Source: Clarireedia homoeocarpa
Lineage: Eukaryota; Ascomycota; Leotiomycetes; Helotiales; Rutstroemiaceae
Length of the DNA stretch: 64,000 nt
Assembly (NCBI GenBank): GCA_001465935.1
Contig: LNKV01000042.1
Coordinates: 1-64,000 of the forward strand
Direction: 5' to 3'
Shown: positions 11,614-24,900 of the stretch, in pieces
How positions within the stretch are numbered: the stretch's first letter is position 1
Layout of the letters: each line of letters starts with the position of its first letter
Made by a program: the position numbers and the translations under genes
The notes under the pieces: generated by a model
What the model saw: only the letters and a program-made list of their open reading frames with translations
What the model was told of the DNA's origin: nothing
Databases searched by the model: none

Positions 11614-14600
11614 ATGGCTTCCACGGTCCAGAGCGCGCCGGCTGTTCAACAGCCTGGCTCAGCTGTACCGACTACTGAACTTACCCAGGCAAATTTTCAA
11701 GCTATTTTCATGGTACGATTGCGTCTAAGTGACATTATTTCCTTTTTTCTGTCTGCCATTACTGGGCCTTGCTGACGCTCATTCGCGTTTCCAGAAATGG
11801 AAGCAGATGAAGGAATCTGGCGTGCCAGACAAGGACCCCGAGTTTCTCAAACTTTCATCGATACTCAACACCTATCGTAACATGCATAAGGCACGAGCCT
11901 TTACTCAGCAGCAACAGCAAATGAAGCAGCAGCAGCAGCAGCAAGGTGCGAATAACGTGGCAAGCAATGGCGCCAATCCCCCCAGGCCTGCCTCAACAAA
12001 TTCCATGCCTGGCGCGCAGCTACCCGCAACTTCATCCCTCGGACCCTCAGCTATTCCCGCCACTGCGGCAGGATCATCTGGAACCAAAACCATCACTGGC
12101 GCACAAAGGTCAGGTCCGACCGGTAGTGGATATTTCACCTCGGAACAATTGAGCATGTTAAAGAATCAGATCTATGCCTTCAAGTTCCTGACAAAGAATA
12201 TGGGTATACCAGCTGTTACCCAACAACAGCTATTCGCATCGCGGCAACGGAAAGCAGCGACCCCCGTGGATGCTGCATTAATTACCACTCAACAGACCGC
12301 GGAAGAAGCTCAGCCTACTATCAATGGCATGGATCTGACAACAGAGAAGGCTGCGGACGTTCCGAAAGTCCATGAATATAAAAGTTTTCAAGACCCTCGA
12401 TCAAGTCTTTCCAAGCAAATTAGTTATGGGGCACACAAGATCCGAGATAAGAGGCCGGTGATACCATCTATATTCCCTACCGGTGTCAATGTTGAGATGC
12501 TTCGAATACAGAGAGATCAGATTATTCACAGCCGCATGAAAGCGCGTCTGGCCGAATTGCGTTCACTTCCTGGCAATGTCGAGCATTTGGACACGCGAGA
12601 CGAGGAAATGGTGCCAAATGATAAGCTTAAACGCCAGGCGCTCATTGAGATGAAAATGCTAGCATTATATGATAAACAAAAGGCATTGCGCGAGAAAATC
12701 GGGAGACAAATGATCCAGTATGACAACCTTGCGATGACAGCTAATCGAAGCAACTACCGGCGCATGAAGAAACAATCTCTGCGTGAAGCCAGAATCACCG
12801 AAAAGCTAGAGAAGCAGCAACGGGACGCGAGAGAAACACGCGAAAAGAAGAAGCACTCCGACTACCTACAAACCGTTCTCAACCATGCCAGGGAAGTCAA
12901 TGCGGCTGGCCAAAACCAGAGACAGAAGATGATAAAACTTGGTCGCATGATGGTAACACAACATCAGAACATCGAGAAGGAAGAACAGAAGCGTATCGAA
13001 CGAACAGCCAAACAACGTCTTGCTGCCTTGAAGTCAAACGACGAGGAGGCATACTTGAAGCTATTGGACCAAGCGAAGGATACCCGTATCACCCACTTGC
13101 TCAGACAAACCGATGGTTTCTTGTCACAGCTTGCTGCATCAGTTAAGGAACAACAACGGAAGGCTGCAGAACGCTATGGAGACGATGGCGGCGAATTTGT
13201 CGACGAAGACTCCGAGGAGGACGAGGATGAAGAGGAAACATCTCGCAAGATCGACTACTATGCTGTTGCTCATCGTATCAAGGAAGAAGTTACTATTCAA
13301 CCATCTATTCTCGTTGGTGGCACACTGAAAGAGTATCAATTGAAAGGTCTCCAATGGATGATTTCTCTGTACAACAACAACCTGAACGGTATTTTGGCAG
13401 ACGAGATGGGTCTTGGAAAAACCATTCAGACAATCAGTTTGCTTACCTACTTGATTGAGCGCAAGAAACAAAATGGCCCCTTTTTGGTTATTGTACCTTT
13501 GAGTACTCTGACCAATTGGAATCTTGAATTCGAAAAGTGGGCGCCCTCGATCGCAAAAGTTGTCTACAAGGGTCCTCCAAATACTCGAAAACAACAGCAA
13601 GCGCAGATTCGTTATGGAAACTTCCAGGTTCTCTTGACCACCTACGAGTACATCATCAAAGACAGGCCGATTTTGAGTAAAATAAAGTGGGTCCATATGA
13701 TCATTGATGAAGGTCATCGTATGAAGAACTCGCAGTCCAAGCTTAGTGCTACTCTTACCCAGTATTACACTACCCGTTACCGTCTTATTCTCACTGGTAC
13801 CCCTCTTCAAAATAATCTTCCGGAATTGTGGGCTCTTCTCAATTTCGTTCTGCCGACTATCTTCAAATCCGTCAAATCTTTCGACGAATGGTTTAATACC
13901 CCATTCGCAAATACTGGTGGGCAGGACAAAATGGAGCTTACTGAAGAAGAACAGATTCTTGTTATCAGACGTCTTCATAAAGTGTTGCGCCCTTTCCTGC
14001 TGCGTCGTTTGAAAAAGGATGTCGAAAAGGATCTGCCAGACAAAACAGAAAAGGTCATTCGATGCAAGTTCTCTGCCCTTCAATCTCGCCTGTACAAACA
14101 AATGATCACGCACAACAAACTTGTTTTCAACGACGGCAAAGGCGGAAAGACTGGAGCTCGAGGTTTGAGCAACATGATGATGCAATTAAGAAAACTTTGC
14201 AATCATCCTTTCGTTTTCGACGAGGTTGAGAACCAAATGAATCCTCAAAACACCGCAAACGATTTGCTATGGCGAACATCAGGTAAATTCGAGTTGCTTG
14301 ACCGTATCCTGCCAAAGTACCAGAAAACTGGCCATCGTGTTCTTATGTTTTTCCAGATGACTGCCATCATGGATATCATGGAAGATTTCTTGCGGTACAG
14401 AGGCATACAATTCTTGCGATTGGATGGTACCACCAAATCTGACGATCGTTCTGATCTTCTTCGGGAGTTTAATGCCCCTAACTCGCCATACTTTATGTTT
14501 CTGCTGTCCACACGTGCCGGAGGTCTAGGTCTGAACTTGCAAACAGCTGATACTGTCATCATCTATGATTCTGATTGGAATCCCCATCAAGATTTGCAAG

Positions 14601-16035
14601 CTCAAGATCGTGCTCATCGTATCGGTCAAAAGAATGAGGTCCGTATCCTTCGACTGATTAGTTCAAATTCAGTCGAAGAAAAGATCTTGGAAAGGGCGAA
14701 GTTCAAGCTTGATATGGATGGCAAGGTCATTCAGGCAGGTAGGTTTGATAACAAGTCTTCGGAAACTGATCGGGATGCCATGCTTCGTGTTATGTTGGAG
14801 ACTGCGGAGGCTGCGGATGGTATGGAGCAAGAGGAAATGGATGACGAAGAGCTTAACGAGATTTTGGCCCGTTCCGACGAGGAGCTCAACATTTTCAGAG
14901 AAATTGATGAAGAGAGAAGCAAGGATCCGGTGTATGGTACTGCTCCTAACAGCAAAAACGTGCCTCGTCTTATGGCTGAAACTGAACTTCCCGAACTTTA
15001 CTTATCTGACGGTAATCCTGTCTCTGATGAGCCTGAAGCACCACAAGGTCGTGGTGCTAGGGAACGCACACGCGTTAAGTACGATGACGGTCTTACTGAA
15101 GAGCAATGGACCATGGCTGTGGATGCCGACGATGATTCTCCAGAAGCTGCCGCTGCTCGCAAGGCTGAAAAAGCTGAACGAAGAGAACGAAACAAACAGA
15201 GAAAACTCGGTCAGCTTAATGGACCACTGTCACCAGCCGGCAGTCGAGATAGTAGTGAGGAACCGGAGCCAACCCCTAAAAAGGGACGTAGTCGCAAGTC
15301 TGGATCTGGAGCCAAGATTGAGAAACGTAAAGCCGACGACTTCGAAGATGAGCCGCCGCCAAAGCGCAAGCGTGGTGGGCCTGGCCGACCTCCTAGGTTC
15401 CCAACTGGTGATGTTCTTTCTCCTAAGATTCGGACAACGCTTCAGGCTAGCTTGAGGTCAATATACGACCATTTAATGTCGTTACAATCGCGACCCGAGT
15501 CTCCCGATTCTCAAGGAGGGCAGGGCGGTCGCGACATTATTCTACCATTCATCACATTGCCTTCGAAGAAAGACTTCCCGGATTATTACCATATCATCAA
15601 GGAGCCCATTGCCATGAAGCCGATTGAGAAGAAGATCAACAAGAAAGAGTACAATAGCCTTCAAGATTTCAAGAGAGATATTGAGCTACTATGCAACAAT
15701 GCCAAAACATATAACGAAGATGGCAGCTTGATTTATATCGATGCTGTTCAGATTTCGGTGAGTCAATTCACACATCTACATGACATTATACTAATTGCTG
15801 GTAGGACGAATGTGAAGCTCGTATACAAGATGAGATCAACGAACATCCAGAGCTCTCAGGAGAAGGAGATGAGTCTTCACGAAATGGTGGCTCGACGCTA
15901 CCTACAACCAGTGCAGGTACTCCAATTCCGGCTGGACCGAGTACCAAGTTGAAGCTTAATTTCAATAAACCAACAAATGGTGGTGCAAGCAGCAGTGTTC
16001 AAAGCGGTGATGATGATGATGACGATGATGACTAG
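11614..16035 (+). CDS. STH1: SNF2/STH1-type chromatin remodelling ATPase (SWI/SNF or RSC catalytic subunit)
   Basis: Nuclear DNA translocase that slides or evicts nucleosomes as the motor of the RSC/SWI-SNF complexes. Exons 11614-11712, 11795-15757, 15805-16035 give 1430 residues. Domains in order: Gln-rich stretch near 75; QLQ (SEQLSMLKNQIYAFKF, about 145-180); HSA helix binding actin-related proteins (about 305-385); SNF2 ATPase with Walker A DEMGLGKT (about 570), DEGH box (about 671) and LTGTPLQNN; helicase C with QDRAHRIGQ (about 970); SnAC (about 1000-1075); AT-hook KRGGPGRPP (about 1224); bromodomain (about 1243-1354, FPDYYHIIKEP and NAKTYNEDGS); an acidic Asp tail. All expected domains are present at normal length. 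Whether it is the SNF2 or STH1 orthologue cannot be settled by eye; the name snf21 is often used for such genes. The start gives the N-terminal residues MASTVQSAP. Confidence 0.95.
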
Positions 16036-16784
16036 AAACTTCATGTTTGGGGTCACCTAGTGGGTTTTACGATAGCAGATGTGGTGTCAGGGATTTGATT
16101 TGGCATCTTACTTCAGCACGTATGGTTCGTGTAATTGTGTTTCTAGTGGCGTTTATAATGACATTGGAGGGTCGGATTCTTGGTGGTGTAGGATGGTTTT
16201 GCGCATTTGTCGCAGAGGCTATGGCAGGACAAGTTAGCTGAGAGTGCCTTGCCTAGAATGTATTCTAATAGAGAAGTAAACGAGATGCATGAAATAGCCG
16301 GTCCACCACGGCATAGTGGCTTCAAGATAGGAGAATGTGTATAAAAGTTTTCTACTTATGATGAATACCGGCCGATTTCTATTCATCTCCCAGGTTTGAC
16401 GTGAGAGTAAGAAGCAAAGCAAAGGTACAGCCAAAACAGATCGGGCTTAGCGTCTTCTGTACAAGGGGGTCCAAGCTTAAGTTTTTAGCGTGGTCTTCAA
16501 TTATCCATCTCGAATTCAAACAAAGCTTCAACCTCGTCGACCACAGCCCTTCAACAATTTTCGTGCAGGAAGCTTTATTGCCTTGCACAACTTCCAATCG
16601 CATCTTCTGGACATCTTATTACCTAATTCCGGAATCGCAGACGCTCATGCATAAAACCCCATGAGTACTTGAATGGTTTCGAGTCTCGACGCGACGGTCC
16701 TAGTCCTTGAATGCGCCGAGTATCATATTCTACACCTACACTTGTTTTAGCATATAGCAACGCGCGAACAACTTCATTTCTACA
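16036..16784. other. Intergenic region, STH1 3' end and CTR9 promoter
   Basis: About 750 bp without a supported gene. Both flanking genes point the same way, so it holds the STH1 terminator and the CTR9 promoter and leader. Confidence 0.6.
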
Positions 16785-19700
16785 ATGTCCTCCGTCAAGA
16801 ATGGTCACGCCAATGGCAGCACGAACGGTCATGATATGGATGGACAGATAGTCAGCAAGCGTTTCTCAGATATACCCTCTGCCATTGATATTCCAGTCAC
16901 AGGAGACGATGACGATCAAGCTGTCGAAATTGATCTCGAAGATTTATTAGACGATCCCACAGAGTTGTGTACGCTGCTTGAAAACGAAAATGCCGCTCGC
17001 ACATATTGGATGACGGTTGCGCTTGCGTATGCGAAGCAGAAAAAGGTTGACCATGCCATTGAAATGTTGAATAAAGGGTTATCAGCATTGAAAGGTGGTA
17101 ATAAAGAAAGACTCAGCATGCTGACTTGCCTATGCTGGATGTATCTTTGGAAGAGTAGGGAGGCGCCTCGCGTCATTCCAGAGGGGTTGACCGATCCGGA
17201 TCTCAAGAAGAAAGAGGACTGGCTGGCATTATCGACTTCGAATCTTAACGATGCGCTACGAATAAATCCTTCCTTTCCTCCATTATTCCTGGCTCGAGGT
17301 GTCTTGCAACTGCTGAGGGCTTCACTGAGGCCGGTGCCGAAATCTGGGGGTGCCACCACTTTGGACCCAGAAAAAGCTGAATTCCTACGGGGGGCGCAGA
17401 AATCGTTCGAGGATGCAATCAAGGCCTCGCATGGCAAGAATATGATGGCAGTAATGGGTAAGGCAAGAGCCTCATATTCTCTGGGCAAATATGCAGAAGC
17501 GTTAGATGGATACCAAGACGTCTTGCGGTCAATGCCGGATATGGTGGATCCTGATCCCAGAATTGGAATAGGATGTTGTTTTTGGCAACTGGGCTACAAG
17601 GAAGATGCGAAAGCTGCTTGGGAGCGCGCCCTAGAAATCAATCCCGAATCGAAGGTTGCAAACATTCTACTTGCACAGTCATATCTCGACGCCAGCGCAC
17701 ACGTCCCTACCACCAGCCCCGAATTCATTCAAATGTACAAGAAGGCGATGACTGAATACACCCAAAAGTCCTACAAGATCGACAAAGACCAACCTCTGAC
17801 CTGCGTTACATTTGCTGGATATTTCTTGTCGCGAAAGTCGATGCCGAATGTCGAGGCGTTGGCGATGAAAGCTATTCAATACACCGAGATCAACGCGATT
17901 GCAAGTGATGGATGGTATCTACTTGCTAGGAAGGAACATTTTGAGGATAATTACGATAAGGCACTTCACTACTACGGGCAAGCTGATGATGCGCGTGGTG
18001 GTGTCGAAAAGGGATACTTGCCTGCAAAGTTCGGCGCTGCTCAGTTGTCGGTGTTGAAAGGGGATTTCAGTGAAGCAAAATTGAGATTGGAGAAAATCAT
18101 TCAGCAATCGAAGAACATTGAAGCCATGATTTTACTAGGAACCTTATATGCCGAAGAAGTTTTCAGCAGTCAACAGAGTGGACAGAAAGAGGACAAATCG
18201 ACCGAGTACAAGAAAGCTGTTGGATATCTCGAGAATGTTAGGACAGCATGGAAAGACCCTAAGAAGAATCTAACTCCTGATGCTTCAGTACTGCTGAACC
18301 TTGCCCGACTCTACGAGGTTGATCAGCCGGAAAAGAGCTTGCAATGTCTCTTGCAAGTTGAGCAGATCGAAATCGATCAGATTCCTGCAGCCGATCGCCC
18401 AGAACAAGGAGACGATGAGGTAGCATACCGCGCTGCCATTCGAGAACGTCTTCCTCCCCAGCTGCTCAATAACATGGGTTGCTTCTACTTTCAATCTGAA
18501 AAGTTTGATCAAGCTCGGGAAATGTTCCAAGCATCCTTGAATGCTTGCGTCAAGGCTGGCGAGAAGCAAGAAGGCCTTGATACCGATGCGCTTGTCACCA
18601 CAATCAGCTTCAATCTTGGACGTACATATGAAGCTAGCGGCATGCCCGATGAAGCCAAAACTGTGTATGAAGGACTTTTGGCACGACATAGTGATTACAC
18701 TGATGCCAGAACTCGATTAGCATACATTGCGCTTCGTCAGGACCGACAAGAAGAAGGCCCCAAAGCTATCTCTGCGCTCTACAAGGAAGCCTCTGCCGAT
18801 CTCGAAGTCCGTGCTTTGTACGGTTGGTTCCTGGGACGTATGCATTCCAAGAAGAAGGCGAATAATGTCGCTGAAGAACCAGAATATCGTCACTACAAGC
18901 ACACTCTACAGCAATATGATAAGCGGGATCGCTATGCATTGATTGGTATGGGCAACATGAACCTCACCACTGCTCGTGAAATGCGCCGAGACACGGACTC
19001 GGACAAAGCGAAGCGTAGTGGCATGTACACAAAGGCCGTGGAGTTCTTCGACAAAGCATTACAACTTGACCCCAAGAACGCATATGCTGCCCAGGGTATT
19101 GCGATCGCACTTGTTGAAGATAAGAAGGACTACAAAACTGCTTTGTCTATCTTCATGAAAGTTCGAGATACCGTCAAGGAACCCAGTGTTTTCATCAATC
19201 TCGGTCACATCTTCACCGAGCTACGACAGTATTCAAAGGCTATCGAACATTATGAAATGGCTTTGACGAAGGATCGTGCTCATGATAGTCACATTCTTAC
19301 TTGTTTGGGAAGGACATGGTTGGCTAAGGGGAAAGCGGAAAAGAGCTTGTCAGCTTTCAAGACAGCTCTCGATTATTCACTAAAGGTATGTTTTCGTGGT
19401 GAGGATAAGTTAACAACACTAACTCAATTCAGGCTCTCGAGATTACACCCGACCAAGTTCACTACAAGTTCAATGTAGCATTCGTTCAGCTTCAGCTAGC
19501 TACTCAAGTATACAATCTGTCAGAAAACCAGCGATCATTAGAAGAAGTGAAAAAAGCAGCATCGGGTTTAGAAGAAGCTATCGAAACTCTCGACGCAATT
19601 GCTCAACACCCTAACCCTCCATACCCCAAACATGACATCGAGCAACGTGCCAACATGGCCCGCAATACCATGCGTCGTCAACTCGAGCGTTCAATGCAAG

Positions 19701-20527
19701 CGCAAAAGGAATACGAAGAAAAGAACGCTTCTAAGATTCAAGCCGCCAAAGAACAGCGCGAAGCAGAGCTCAAGAAACGTGAGGAGATGCGCCGAGCAGC
19801 TGAAGAAGCAGAGCGCGAACGCAAAGCTAAGATTGCAGAAGAACGTCAGAAGATCACAGAGCGTGATCGCGAGTTGGCGGAGGCGAGGGCTGCGGATGAT
19901 ATTGCGAGAGAAGCGGCAGAGATGACGACTGATAGTGAGACGGGCGAGAGAGTTAAGAGGAAGAAGTTACCTAAGGGGAGATCGGGCGGTGGGAAGAGAA
20001 AGAAGAAGGATGATGGGGTTACGGATGATGAGGATAGTGGTGGGGAGGAACATACTGGTGGTGCAGGGAGATCGAGGAGAAGAGGTGGAAAGAAACACGC
20101 GGGAAGTGGAAGCGACGAGGAAAAGCCAACTAAGAAGAAGAGGAGGTTGGCGAAGAAAGGTGGAGAGAAAAGCCAGAGGGCTAAGGAGCCAGCAGGCAAG
20201 TATAAGAGTAGCGAGATTGTCGTGGAGAGCGATAGTGATGCAGATGATGGGGCAGCAGAAGCTAGGAGGGCGATGGAGGGTGAAGATGATGTTGATATGG
20301 AGGGAGCGACACAGGGGATGGGTGCGAGGGGCGGGGATAGTGATGAAGAGGAACAGGTTGTGAAGAGTAAGAGGAAGAGTCGAAGAGGGGTTATTGAGGA
20401 TGATGAGGAGGAGGATGAGGAGGATGCGGATAAGGCGGTGCCGAAAGATGATTCTCCGGGAACAGCAAAGGGGGATGGGGATACGCCAATGGCGGGGGCG
20501 GGGTTAGGAGATGATGATGATGAGTAG
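16785..20527 (+). CDS. CTR9: RNA polymerase II-associated Paf1 complex subunit CTR9
   Basis: TPR scaffold of the Paf1 complex, which travels with RNA polymerase II and supports histone H2B ubiquitination and H3K4/K36 methylation. Exons 16785-19385 and 19433-20527 (47-nt intron) encode 1231 residues. Tandem TPR-like helices fill about residues 60-950, for example YFQSEKFDQAREMFQASL and AVEFFDKALQLDPKNAYAA. A long charged coiled coil follows (about 925-1050, AKEQREAELKKREEMRRAAE). The C-terminal 180 residues alternate Lys/Arg-rich and Asp/Glu-rich blocks, as in fungal CTR9 proteins. The start ATG is in good context (TACAATG) and precedes the conserved IDLEDLLDD. It lies directly downstream of STH1 on the same strand. 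The identification rests on the overall TPR layout and tail. Confidence 0.93.
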
Positions 20528-21926
20528 TGGAGAGATGGTGTTGGAAGGGTAACGGGGGAGGGAAAAAGGGAGATGGACGATAGTATGATGGACGATCGTA
20601 GTAGATAAAAATGATAATTTCCAAGAGATGATAGGACGGAGAGAGGGAGGGAGGGAAACCAGTTATGGCGAACAAATATATAAACTACTCAAAGTGCAGC
20701 ATAAAAAATGATAAATTTTTACTTTACCGGGTAACATTTATAGATAGCATAAGCCAGAAGCAGAGGAATGTTAGCTTGTAAGATTATATTAGATTGATTT
20801 ATCCTGCCCTTTGAAATGTGGTGCGATGTGATGTATATAGAATGGAGGGAGAAGAGAAGTGATGGATGATAGGGTAGGGTAGTAGTCAGAAGTGGGGAAA
20901 TACAGTAAGTAGAAGGAATTTTTGCCTTTGGGCTTAGTTGAGTGTGCTCTATGGGGTTGGGTGGGGAGAAGTTTGCCGGTGATGAGTGGTGGAAAAGGTT
21001 GGCGATGAATGATGGAAGATGGAAGATAGGAGTAGAGAGAGAGACGGGGATGTGAGAATGATGGGGGGCAACCGGAGGAGGATGAACGGTGCTGGGGTCT
21101 AGTGCGGTAAGCAGTAAAGGGGATGGTGGAGGGTAAGTGAAAGGGGAGAACTGTACGAGTCGCGGTGGTAGTGTGAGTGAAAGCACGTGTGGAGATTTAA
21201 TTTATAGAACCTACATACTGTAAAATGATTCATTCAGCAAGTCAAATACTTCTGTCGGTTGGCTTAGTACAGCTGTAATGTTTGTCCGATTCGTTGCATC
21301 ATACTTAGTCACAATAGGAGACCAGGTAATGCAGTTGAATCGGGTTGAATTCTCTAAACTAGGTGGGAGGTAGAGTTGGACTATATAGCCTTTCTCTCCC
21401 GTACTAATTGCTATGCTACAGCAAGTATCCTATGTCCTGTAGTCCCTCTTCCGTAGTTTAGTGAATACACTGAACCGACAACTTCACATCTGAGACAAGG
21501 CGAATCTAATCAGCACAAATGAATATATATACATGAACTAACTTCAGATCTCTTCGCCTCCATCAATATTATTAATAACGCTCTACAGAGTAGATATACC
21601 TCCAATCCCCCTTCAAGCGGTACCCAGTAAGTACTAGTAATTGTTATATAATATCCACCAAAACTCCATTGCAGTCAAAACCTTCCCATCCATTCCTATG
21701 TTGTTGTAGTCCCATCGAATCCAAGCCCGTACTGAAACCAGTTGTATGCGTCCAATCCTTTTTCATGTCCGTGTCCCTGTATATATCTGATAATACATTT
21801 CTGTATTCATTTCGTCATCTCATTCACACCACCCCGACCACTTGCCCAAATCTCTGGAAGAAAGACACAGCTCATACTCAAATCCCCTGATACTTTCTTC
21901 CATATCCTCCTTCCCTAAAATCACCC
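20528..21926. other. Intergenic region between convergent CTR9 and TM198-like gene
   Basis: About 1.4 kb. The first 650 bp are purine-rich on the + strand, and proline-rich open frames on the opposite strand are a by-product of this skew. The rest looks like ordinary 3' flank. No gene supported. Confidence 0.6.
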
Positions 21927-24900
21927 TCACAAATTCCCCCTCGCCTCCTCCTGCATCCTCCCCAACACCCGTCTATGCAAATCCACCAAACTCTCTCCAT
22001 TCGCACCCCCACCCATCCTAATCCTTTCATCCATCTGCCTTTCTTTCTGATTCCTCCTCCTCATCTCCAATACTCTCCTCTGTTCTTCCTGTTGCCGTTC
22101 CTGCCACAAAATACTCTGTTTCCTCTCCATATCCTTTACCTCCTTACGCGACTGGGCCTGCAGGTCTTGAGCTATGGTTGCGCGCCATGATGCGAGTTGT
22201 TGTTCTCTAGCCATCGGACTCGGGGCAGAAGACTGCCGACGCGGCTGGTGTGAATTGAAGTGTGTGGGTTGCGTGTGGACGGAGGGCTGTAGAAGAGCTG
22301 ATTGATGGAGAAGGGTGCGGCGGTGAGAGAGTGGCAGGTCGTCTGCGTCAGAGGGTAAAGCTTCAATTGTAGTGATAGTATGGTTTCGAATGGATCCGGC
22401 GTCGGATGTACTGGTGGAGTGGAAGTTGTCTAGTGCTGGAGTCGGAGCGTAAGAGCGAGATTGGGATACTTGAGGAGGGTATCGAGAGGACCTGTTGCGG
22501 ATCATGGTGTCTCTTTTGCCCATTAGAGTATTGACGGAATTAGTAAATGTTTGCACAAAGGGTCGTATTGGTTGAAGCGATAGGTCGTTCGCTTGATTAT
22601 CAGTAGCATAATATGATAGCGTAGGATTAGAAGAACTGCGGTAGGAGCGGCGCGGTGGTTGTCCCTGAGAAGGGCGTTGCGAATAGTTTCGTGGCATTCC
22701 GTCGTTGGTCATAGGATATTCTGGGATTATGGAGAAGGGAATACCGTTAGATTGATTGGAATTTGATCTTAAATGAAGAGGATGTTTTGACGGTTGGGAG
22801 GATGATTGTGGTGCTGAAGGTGGGGCAGAATGATTTGCCGTTTGCTGGAGTGCTTCGAGATCGAGCGGGGCAGCTGCTTCAACATCACTTTCGTCAATAT
22901 TCTTCCCGCCCATAGTAAGTTCTTCCATATCTGGCGAATCTGCATTATCCAAATGCTTTGCCCATTCGTTGGTGCGGTATGACATTACCACTCTTGAGAG
23001 CTGAGGGGGCAGTAAATCCTTTGTGATCTTTGTAGGCACCTCATGAGCCACAGCAGATACCGATTGAGTCTCCCTTAGACTCTCTGTGCTATTCCTGCCT
23101 TCCATTACAGCACTTCCTTGCGCTACGTCAATAGTTTGTTTGGTCTTCGACTGTATGCTCTGCGTTGGAGAAGATGGAACCATCAACCCCTTAGAATCCT
23201 CATCCTCTCCAGGTATGTCAGTAACCTCGGTCGCTACTGTGACGGATGACGCTCGCCTACTAGACTTGATGTCCGTGTCCTTTGGTGTGATTGTCTCACC
23301 TTGGCCATTTATGTCCCCAGAACCTCTGGTCGTGGATGTGGAAGAACCCGCTCGTGATCGCTCTCCCGAATGTCGAACCGGAGAATGTGTTATAGGTTGC
23401 ATTTCTGCAGTATCATCTCCCGCATCTGATATGGAAGTCGGATCTTGGCCAACAAAATGCGAGCGAAGACTTCCTGTCTCGCTTTGTTCATCATCGCTGA
23501 AACCATCCATGGTAGCAGCAAGTGAACTTGCTCGATCATCTTCAATTTCATGAGGTGTGACCAGAGCTTCGGTGCTAGCACTTTTCCCGGAATATCTCTT
23601 AGAATTTCTAAGGGAGCCCCGAGACATTCTTTTCAATAATTCAGAGCTACCACTCGAGACTCGTTTCAAAACATTGTTGTGTTCCAATGGTTCCTCGTCG
23701 GCGAGCGCAGCAATTGAAAATCTGTCCTCATCGACGGTATCCTCGGAGACTTTGAAAGGAGGTGCCACTATGTCTGGTGTTGCTGTTACCACCGGGTTCG
23801 GATTGTTGGTTGAAAGTCGCTGTGAAGGCCTTCTTTTCAATTGAACTTCTCCGCTAGTGCCAACAACCCATACCTGCTCCGTGGTTACCTCACTATCAAC
23901 ACGAGGTTCATCCGATGGCTGACCCATTTGGCGAGATGTGATGGAATCCTCTTCGTTAATGGGCTCAATTGTACTGCCAAGACCATGCGGGATCTTCGTG
24001 TCGGTTCGGATACCCGTCTCTGATATTAGAGGGCCCCTGGCTTCCTCTTCTAATGGTATCTCCACCATCTCAATCTCATCTTCATTAGACTGCCTGATTG
24101 ATGTGACTGTACTGACTGGCCACTTTTTGGAACTTTCCATGTCACAGACCGCAGAATCCCGGGACGAACCAGTATTTGACCCATCAGTACCACCATAGGC
24201 CCTTTCCCATACTTTTCTTTCCATATGAATCTGATCCTCAACTCTCCTGCCAACGTTCAGTTCTTCCTCATCCAATGCTCTCCGATCCGCTGCTTTCTCG
24301 GCCAAACGATGAGCACGACGATCCTGAATCAATTTGGGCAACTTTGACTGCGAGACAACCCCAGCAAGGAAAATGATGAAAATTGCCGCGATTTCGACTC
24401 GAATTCCTTTCGTCAGAGGGTAAGTAGTAGCACCAAGTGGAAAGAGGTTATCGTTCAAGTTCCACAAATATGCCCAGAACTCTTTCAGACCAGCCCTGCT
24501 AAAACAATCGATCCCAAGGACCACTGCCGTAGCTCCTGCAAATGATATGCATGCGATTAGACCATAAGATCTAGTATAATGACTGAACGATAATGAAAAT
24601 GCAGCGACACTGATGACTGCAATTAATAACGACTTCCCCCTTGTCGACGTTACAAGTCCGCCTTTCTTCAGGACAAGTAACCACATGCTAAAGCAAAAGC
24701 CGCCGAGTAGGCATCCGAGACCTTCGGTCATGTCTGTAAAAATCAAAGCACAACCACCAATGAGAAGTCCGGGAATTACCGCTGCGATAACGTATGCACC
24801 TTGAATTGCGTTAGAGACAGGAGGATTCATCACGTAGATTATCAGGACTGCAATCGCTATGCACACGAGGTACGCCGTAGAAAGGTAAATATGCAGCCAC

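Noticed and set aside
13139..14185. 348-codon minus-strand open frame inside STH1
   Set aside because: It lies wholly antisense to the conserved ATPase domain and has no recognisable domain.
20391..21186. Proline/histidine-rich minus-strand open frames
   Set aside because: They result from the purine-rich + strand sequence; no start context, domain or splice logic.
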